Of a DNA stretch of 64,000 nucleotides, positions 58,146 through 64,000 are shown piece by piece. Under the pieces are notes generated by a model. It saw only the letters and a program-made list of their open reading frames with translations, was not told the origin of the DNA and did not search any database. Source of the stretch: Mycoplasmoides pirum ATCC 25960 (GTDB lineage Bacteria > Bacillota_I > Bacilli_A > Mycoplasmatales > Mycoplasmoidaceae); assembly GCF_000685905.1 (NCBI RefSeq), contig NZ_JMKZ01000001.1:434001-498000 (forward strand). The letters are read 5' to 3'. The first letter of the stretch is position 1; every line of letters begins with the position of its first letter. Made by a program: the position numbers and the translations under genes.

Positions 58146-58448
58146 ATGTTTTCAATTAGATGAAAAGATACAAAATCTTCACCATCAGTAAAAGAATACT
58201 TTGAATCTAAATTGTCTAAAATTTATCGATTTAAAAATGTTGATAAAGAATCTATAAAAGCTGAAATAGTTTATTACTCTAGAGAAAATGAATTTTCTGT
58301 TCGTTTAAATGTTAATATAATCAAATCTCATACAATTAGATCTGAGCACAAAGCTCCAGATGTTTTAACAGCGATTAATAAAGTAGTTGATCATTGTTTG
58401 GATCAAATTCGTCGAATTAAAACTAAAAAAGATGTTAAAAGAAAATAA
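58146..58448 (+). CDS. hpf: Ribosome hibernation factor, short HPF/YfiA type
   Basis: The 100-residue protein follows the HPF fold: IRWKDTKSSPSVKEYFESKL, AEIVYYSRENEFSVRLNV, EHKAPDVLTAINKVVDHCLDQIRR. These residues bind the decoding region of the 30S subunit to silence ribosomes in poor conditions. The C-terminal long-HPF dimer domain is absent. It is the last gene before a 90-base gap with a T-rich stretch. Confidence 0.85.
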
Positions 58449-58538
58449 ATTTTAATTTTTCGCAAAAAATCAAATGTTGTTTTTTACAATTTTTTTATTT
58501 TTTGGGAATTGTGTTTTTAATTTATAATTTTTAAGCAT

Positions 58539-59174
58539 ATGATAAAAAAACACACTTTAAAAACAAAATTTTTATTAACAAAAATTAAAGAATTTTTTTT
58601 AACTAACAACACTAAAAAAATAATTTTAATCAAAATTATTATTTTTTTAATTTCATTATGTTTAATTTTAGGAATAATTTTTGGGTTAAGAAATCGTTTT
58701 TATTTGTTTGTTAATAAAGGAATAATTGAAAATACAGGTTTTATTAATATTAATGTAATAACTAATTCCGGAATCGGTTTTGGACAATTGCAAGATTCAG
58801 TAGCTTTAGTATATTTTTTACAAAGTTTTATAATGGTATTAGTTTTTATAGGTTTTATATTTAATAAAAAAATTGATATTTTAATTCCCTTAGCAATGAT
58901 TATTGCAGGTTCCTTAGGTAATATTTTAGATCGAGCAACATCTTATTTAATTCCATACTCAAATTCTGTATCTAATGTTGTTTTGGATTATTTTCAATTT
59001 TGATTTGGTGGTGCAATTTTTAATTTTGCAGATTCATCTATTATTTGTGGTTTTATAGCTTTATTTATTACTTTAATTATTAGAACAATAATTGAATGAA
59101 AAAAAGAACATAAAGAACATAAAAAAATAAATGAAGCAAAAAAAGAAACATTTGAAGATAAAATAAAAAAATAA
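58539..59174 (+). CDS. lspA: Lipoprotein signal peptidase LspA
   Basis: The frame is 211 codons with TGA as Trp. Four membrane segments and the two catalytic aspartates appear in GNILDRATSY and FNFADSSI. NTGFININVITNSGIGFG is the family's early motif. An extra basic N-terminal 30 residues precedes helix 1. It cleaves lipoprotein signals at Cys, the route needed by the surface lipoprotein at 47.9-48.8 kb. rluD follows 7 bases later. Confidence 0.92.
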
Positions 59175-59181
59175 TTAATTT

Positions 59182-60150
59182 ATGGAAAATTCTTATAAAT
59201 TTGAAGTATTAGCTAATGAAAAAAGATTAGATGTTTTTTTATCAAAACATTTAAATTTATCACGTACTAAGGTCTCATTTTTAATACTTAATTCATGTGT
59301 TAAAATAAATAATAAAATAATCTTAAAAAATAATATTCCATTAAAAGTTAATGATTTAGTAGAAGCAAAATTTAATTCAAATATTTTTCAATCAACAACT
59401 AATGAATTAAAACCTTATAATTTAAAATTAGATGTTGTTTATGAAGATGAAGATTTAATTATTATCAACAAACCAAAAAATTTAATTACGCATCCAACTA
59501 CCCACAACAACGAAACTACTTTAGTTAATGCACTTATAAATCATTTAAATAAATTTAGTAGTAAAAAAGAAAATAATCATATTTATATGGTTCATCGTTT
59601 GGATAAAAACACAACAGGCTTAATTATTGCAGCTAAAAATTTTAAAGCATTGTCAAATCTTCAAGAACAAATAAAATCAAGAGAAATGAAAAGATTTTAT
59701 TTAGCTATAGTAAATTATCCATTTAATGAATTAATGGGAACAATAGATGCTCCAATTGGCAGAATAAATGGTAGTGATTCAATAAAATTTACAGTTATTA
59801 ACGCAAAAAATCCTAAAAAATCAATTACAAAATTTTATGTTTTAGATCAAACAAATCGTTATGCTTTAATTAAGTGTGAATTATTAACAGGAAGAACTCA
59901 TCAAATTAGAGTTCACATGAGTTTCATAGAACATTGAATTTTAAATGATCCTTTATATGGAATAAAAGGTCAAAATTTAAATAATGAATATAATCAATAT
60001 TTACATGCATATCAATTAGAATTTATTCATCCTACTTTAAATAAAAAGTTGTTTTTTGAATGTAATTTAGATCAAGAATTTAATAAAAAACTAAAAGAAT
60101 TAAATTTAAGTATTGATAAATCAATAAATGATATAGAATATATAGAATAA
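59182..60150 (+). CDS. rluD: Pseudouridine synthase, RluA family
   Basis: The 322-residue protein starts with an S4-like domain (EKRLDVFLSKHLNLSRTKV), then VYEDEDLIIINKPKNL and the catalytic HRLDKNTTGL, then GRTHQIRVHM. These identify the RluA/RluD type modifying 23S rRNA uridines. RluD is the best guess for a single-copy gene with S4; other RluA paralogs cannot be excluded. It lies after lspA, as in M. genitalium MG210-MG209 by memory. Confidence 0.92.
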
Positions 60151-60166
60151 TTAAAAAGAAATTATT

Positions 60167-60739
60167 ATGAAAAAATACAAATTATTTTTTGATTGTTGTT
60201 TTAACAAATTAAATCTAATATTATTGGATAAATTAAATAAGGTAATTAATTTTTTTTCAATTCCTACAAATAATAATTTAACTGATATATCTATTGAATA
60301 TTTAAATGAATTTTTAAACAATAATCATATTAAAGCTCATCAAATTGAAAAATTTTATTTAACAATCGGGCCCGGAAGTTTTACGGGTGTTAGAATAGGA
60401 TGTATAATTGGAAAAACTTGATGTACATTAAATGAAAATTGTAAATTATATGTAATAAATTCTTTAAGATTACAAGTTCCACATGAAAATGGAATTAGCG
60501 TTATTGACGCACGCGGTGATAAAGAATATTATGCTTTATATAAAAATAACATTGGAAAAGTTGAATTGATTACAAATGAAAAGTTTGAAATCATTTGCAA
60601 AGATAATCCAGATTTACCTTTATATAAAAACTATGAAAATGTAGATATTGTTGAGTGTTTAATTAATAACTTAAATAATTTTCAAGAAATTAGTAATGTT
60701 TCAGAATTAGAACCAATTTATATTAAAGATCCTTGTTAA
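60167..60739 (+). CDS. tsaB: TsaB-like tRNA t6A modification protein
   Basis: The 190-residue protein has TIGPGSFTGVRIGCIIGKTW, the classical TsaB turn (GPGSFTGxRxG), and a partner half with VIDARGDKEYYALY. TsaB is a non-catalytic partner of TsaD in making threonylcarbamoyladenosine at tRNA position 37. It is shorter than most TsaB proteins (220-230). It converges on the phosphoesterase gene with a 4-base overlap. Confidence 0.9.
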
Positions 60740-61218
60740 TTAAAATCGTAAAATTCAATCTTAATATTTTGAATTTTATTATCAACAACTTCAAATGTTG
60801 CATAAGTGGGTAATAATTCAGCATTTCTAGGCAATTCTAGTGAACCAGGATTAATTGTTACAATGCCATCAACACTATCAATATCTTGAATATGTGAATG
60901 GCCATAAATCATAGCATCAACATTATGCTTTTTTGCAATATCAACCAAATTTTGTTTTCATTTTTTTAAATTAAATCTTGCTGCTTGATGACCGTGAAAC
61001 AAAATAAATTTAACATTTTCTAATTTAAATAACTCAATTTCATTGCCGATATAATCATTATTACCAGCAACTCAAAAATCAGCATATTTATTCATAATTT
61101 CTTCTTCAGTGCAATGATCACCGCAATGAAGAACAATATTAGGTTTTATTTTGTTAATTAATTCAATTCAACGTTGATTGCGACCGTGAGTATCTGAAAT
61201 ACATAAAACTTTAATCAT
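60736..61218 (-). CDS. YfcE/MJ0936-type metallophosphoesterase
   Basis: The 160-residue protein shows the phosphoesterase set in order: ISDTHGRN, LHCGDHC, GNNDYI, FHGHQ and YGHSHIQ. These bind two metals. Proteins of this family act on phosphodiesters in vitro; the in vivo substrate is unknown. It overlaps uvrC by 8 bases and is translated after it. Confidence 0.9.
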
Positions 61219-62998
61219 TTTTTAACACTTCATTTTTTAATTTATTTTGAATTTCAATTGCAACATTTTTGGGAATAATCTGCATTAATTCTTCTATTGT
61301 TGCATTTTTAATATTAGTTATATTACCAAAAATAGATAATAATTTTTCTTTTCTTATTTTACCTAAATTTTTAATGTTGTCTAATATTGAAGAAATTGCT
61401 GATTTTTGATTTGTTTTTCTAAAATAAGTTATGGCAAATTTATGAACTTCTTCTTGCATATTAAATAAATAAAAATAGAGATTTGATTTTTTATCTAAAT
61501 GAATTTTTGTATTATTTGATAATTGTATATAATCTGTTTTATGTTTATTATCTTTTACTAAACCTATAAGATTTATTTTGTCAGCAATGAACAATTCTTT
61601 TAAAGCTTTTAATGCTGCATTAATTTGAATTTTTCCACCATCAACTACAATCAAATCAGGAAATTTTTTCTTTTCTTTCAAAAGTCTTAAAAATCTTCGG
61701 TAAATAATTTCATACATGTATTCATAATCACTTTTAGCTTTAAGATTTTGAATTTTGTATTTGCGATATTCTTTTTTGTTAGGAATTCCATTTTCATATA
61801 CAACCATAGCAGCAACTTTATCAACGTTAAAAATATTTGAATTATCAAAAATTTCAATTCTATTTAATTCTTTAATATTAAGTTTTTCAGCTAACTCTTG
61901 GTTTGCTAATATATTTCTATTTTCTTTTAGAATTAAAGAATTTAACTTAAAATTAAGTTCTAAATTAGCATTTTTTATAGCAGTTTCTAATATTTCTTGT
62001 ATTTTTCCTTTTCCTGGATTAAAAATTGTTATATTTAAATTCTTTTTTAGTAAATTTATTGTTTGTTGATTTAGTGACACATATAATTTTGATGGCTTTA
62101 GATTAACAGAATAATATTGGTATAAATAACTAGCAACTTCATCATCAATATCACCTACATATTTGGATATTAACAAATTTTTGTTTAACAATTTGCCATT
62201 TAAATAAGAAAAAATAATAATTGAAATATAATTTTCTTTAATTGCGAATCCAACAACATCAATATTATTTTTTGAATTTAAATTAATAATTTGATTTTCT
62301 GAAAATAATTTAATAGCTTTTTGTAAATCTAAATAATTATTAGCTTGTTCAAAATCCAATCTTTTAACAGCATCTAATTCTTTTTTCTTTAATTCATTAA
62401 TTATTTCATTATTACCTTTAGTAAAGAAATTATCAATTTTAGCTTTAACTAAATCATATTTTTCTTTTGTATCTTCATTCAAACATGCACCCATACACAT
62501 ATTCAAATCATAATAAAAACATTTTTTATTTTTAACTGAATTACATTTGCGCAAAGGAAAAAGTTTTAATAATAAATTATATATTTCATATGCTTTCATG
62601 TTTGAATTAGCAAATGGACCATAATATTTTCCTTTTTTAGGATCATAATTATGAACATATAAAAATCTTGGTTTAGATTCATTAGTTACTAAAAAATATG
62701 GATATCCATTATTATTTTTTAATAAAATATTATATTTAGGTTTGTATTTTTTTATTAAATTGGATTCTAAAATTAAAGCTTCATTTTCATTTTTTACAAC
62801 AATAAAATCAACATCACTTATTTCTTGAACTAATTTAGCTGTTTTATTATCATTTGGTCTTAAAAAATATTGATGAGTTCTTTTGAAAATATTTTTTGCT
62901 TTGCCTACATATATAATTTCATTATATTTGTTTTTTCAAATATAACATCCAAATGTTTTTGGAGCATTTTTTAATTTATTTTTTAATGTGTCATTCAT
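61211..62998 (-). CDS. uvrC: Excinuclease ABC subunit C
   Basis: The frame is 595 codons. The GIY-YIG domain is at the N-terminus (GCYIWKNKYNEIIYVGKAK), then the Cys-rich CMGACL, the UVR motif with AVKRLDFEQANNYLD, the C-terminal endonuclease part with IEIFDNSN and FPDLIVVDGG, and a helix-hairpin-helix end (SIFGNITNIKNATIEEL). It makes both incisions in nucleotide excision repair. Only one Trp TGA breaks the N-terminus. The ATG at 62998 faces hrcA. Confidence 0.96.
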
Positions 62999-63116
62999 TT
63001 TGCTATAACTTAATTAATATACTTATATAATTAAAATGTACAAATTAATTTTTAATATATAAAATGATTATTAATATATTTATATATTAAAAAACAAAAT
63101 TTCTTTAAAAATAACA

Positions 63117-64000
63117 ATGAAATTATCCAAAAGACAAAATAAATTATTAAAAATAATTGTAGATGAATATACTGCAACAGCTACACCTGTTAGTAGTAAG
63201 AATTTAATTAAAAAATATTTTAAAGATTTATCTAGTGCAACAATACGCAATGAAATGTATTTTTTAGAAAAAATGAATTTAGTTGAAAAAATGCATACTT
63301 CATCAGGAAGAATGCCTTCTCTTGAAGGATATAGATATTATGAAGAAAATTTGTTAGAAACTACAGATGACTTTGATATTAGACATCGCTTACGAAAAAT
63401 TTTAAATTCTCGTTCTAAATCAATTGATGAAGTAATCGAAATGTCTGTTAATTTTATAAATGAAATAACAAAACTTCCTTCTATTGTAACTCATATAAAA
63501 AGTGATGATAGATTATGTAGAATTGATTTAATTAGATTGAATAGTAATTTAGCCCTTGTTTTAGTAGTTTCTTCATCAGGAAATATTGTTAAAAAAACTA
63601 TTAAGTTTAATGATCAAAAACAATATGATGATGTTGCTACATGTGTAAAAGTTTTTAATGATCGTTTAATAGATACTAAATTTTCTGAAATTGAATCAAA
63701 ATTAGATAGTTTGCGCAAAATTATTAAAAAAATGGTAATTGAATACGAATATATTATTCAAGAAATTGTTAATAAAATATTTGATTTTAATACAAGATGT
63801 ACAAGTGATATATATGGAACTAAAAATTTAATTAAAAATGGTGAATTTTTAGATCGTGACAAATTAATAAAAATTATTGATTTGCTTGAAAATACTTCGA
63901 TATGAGAACAGATTGCTTATAATCATCAAAATACCGGAAAAACAACTATAACTTTTGGGGATCAAATAGGATTCGAAGGCGTTTCGGTTGCATCAACAGT
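63117..64000 (+). CDS. hrcA: Heat-inducible repressor HrcA (3' end outside window)
   Basis: The visible 294 residues begin LSKRQNKLLKIIVDEY and contain the winged-helix SSATIRNEMYFLEKMNLVEKMHTSSGRMPSLEGYRYYEE (shortened: SSATIRNEM, HTSSGRMPSLEGYRYY). The inserted domain and dimer region follow, with one TGA Trp. The gene runs off the window; about 50 residues are missing. HrcA represses chaperone genes by binding CIRCE repeats. No CIRCE was seen upstream of hrcA itself, groES or topJ. Confidence 0.95.

Overview
The window is a low-GC mollicute chromosome that reads UGA as tryptophan. Most long proteins are cut at TGA by the standard code and become full length only when TGA is read through (FtsZ, LepA, both PTS permeases, the giant coiled-coil protein). 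Within the mollicutes the content points to the pneumoniae group, probably the low-GC penetrans/iowae/muris side. The evidence is a DnaJ-like protein with an EAGR box (TopJ type), a coiled-coil terminal-organelle locus, the mraZ-rsmH-ftsA-like-ftsZ cluster, a CdaM-type diadenylate cyclase, and the order topJ, grpE, lspA, rluD, tsaB, phosphoesterase, uvrC, hrcA, which I remember from M. genitalium/M. pneumoniae. Species cannot be fixed by eye.

Layout. 1-0.95 kb: 3' end of ileS and a small DUF192-like gene. 1.1-12.1 kb: four co-directional genes that look like a cytoskeletal/attachment-organelle operon (a 2244-residue HMW2-like coiled coil, a 645-residue coiled coil, a degenerate AAA/DUF4143-like protein, a low-complexity protein), then a tiny membrane protein on the minus strand. 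12.5-17.2 kb: cdaM, lepA, an MFS transporter and a PP2C-like phosphatase. 17.4-25.1 kb: sugar uptake: glucose PTS, fructose PTS, two small membrane proteins beside them, manA, and a cobalamin-adenosyltransferase-fold protein. 25.1-27.8 kb: membrane protein, obg, nadE. 27.9-32.2 kb (minus): udk, a small DUF4258-like gene and an SF1 helicase with a DUF3883 end.

32.4-38.8 kb is an accessory island. It holds a phage-type adenine methyltransferase behind a T16 promoter spacer, a DUF262-HNH nuclease, tRNA-Arg(UCU), about 0.75 kb of non-coding DNA, a decayed tRNA copy carrying a CT repeat, a fused beta+alpha DNA methyltransferase and an overlapping AlwI-like restriction enzyme. 39.1-45.2 kb: pfkA, then pyk-groES-groEL-pepA and a small membrane gene. 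45.3-47.9 kb: a large membrane protein and a LemA protein.

47.9-48.8 kb (minus): a lipoprotein gene whose mature part resembles ADP-ribosyltransferase exotoxins. An (AG)n tract puts it out of frame in this sequence, which suggests a phase-variable surface toxin-like protein in the OFF state; its expected catalytic residues are also altered. 49.1-53.3 kb: division cluster with putative MraZ boxes. 53.5-58.4 kb: topJ, grpE with a glutamine-rich tail, an unknown gene, a DJ-1 protein and a ribosome hibernation factor. 58.5-64 kb: lspA, rluD, tsaB, then phosphoesterase and uvrC on the minus strand, and the start of hrcA at the window edge.

Family names come from motif reading and memory of families. 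No database search was run.
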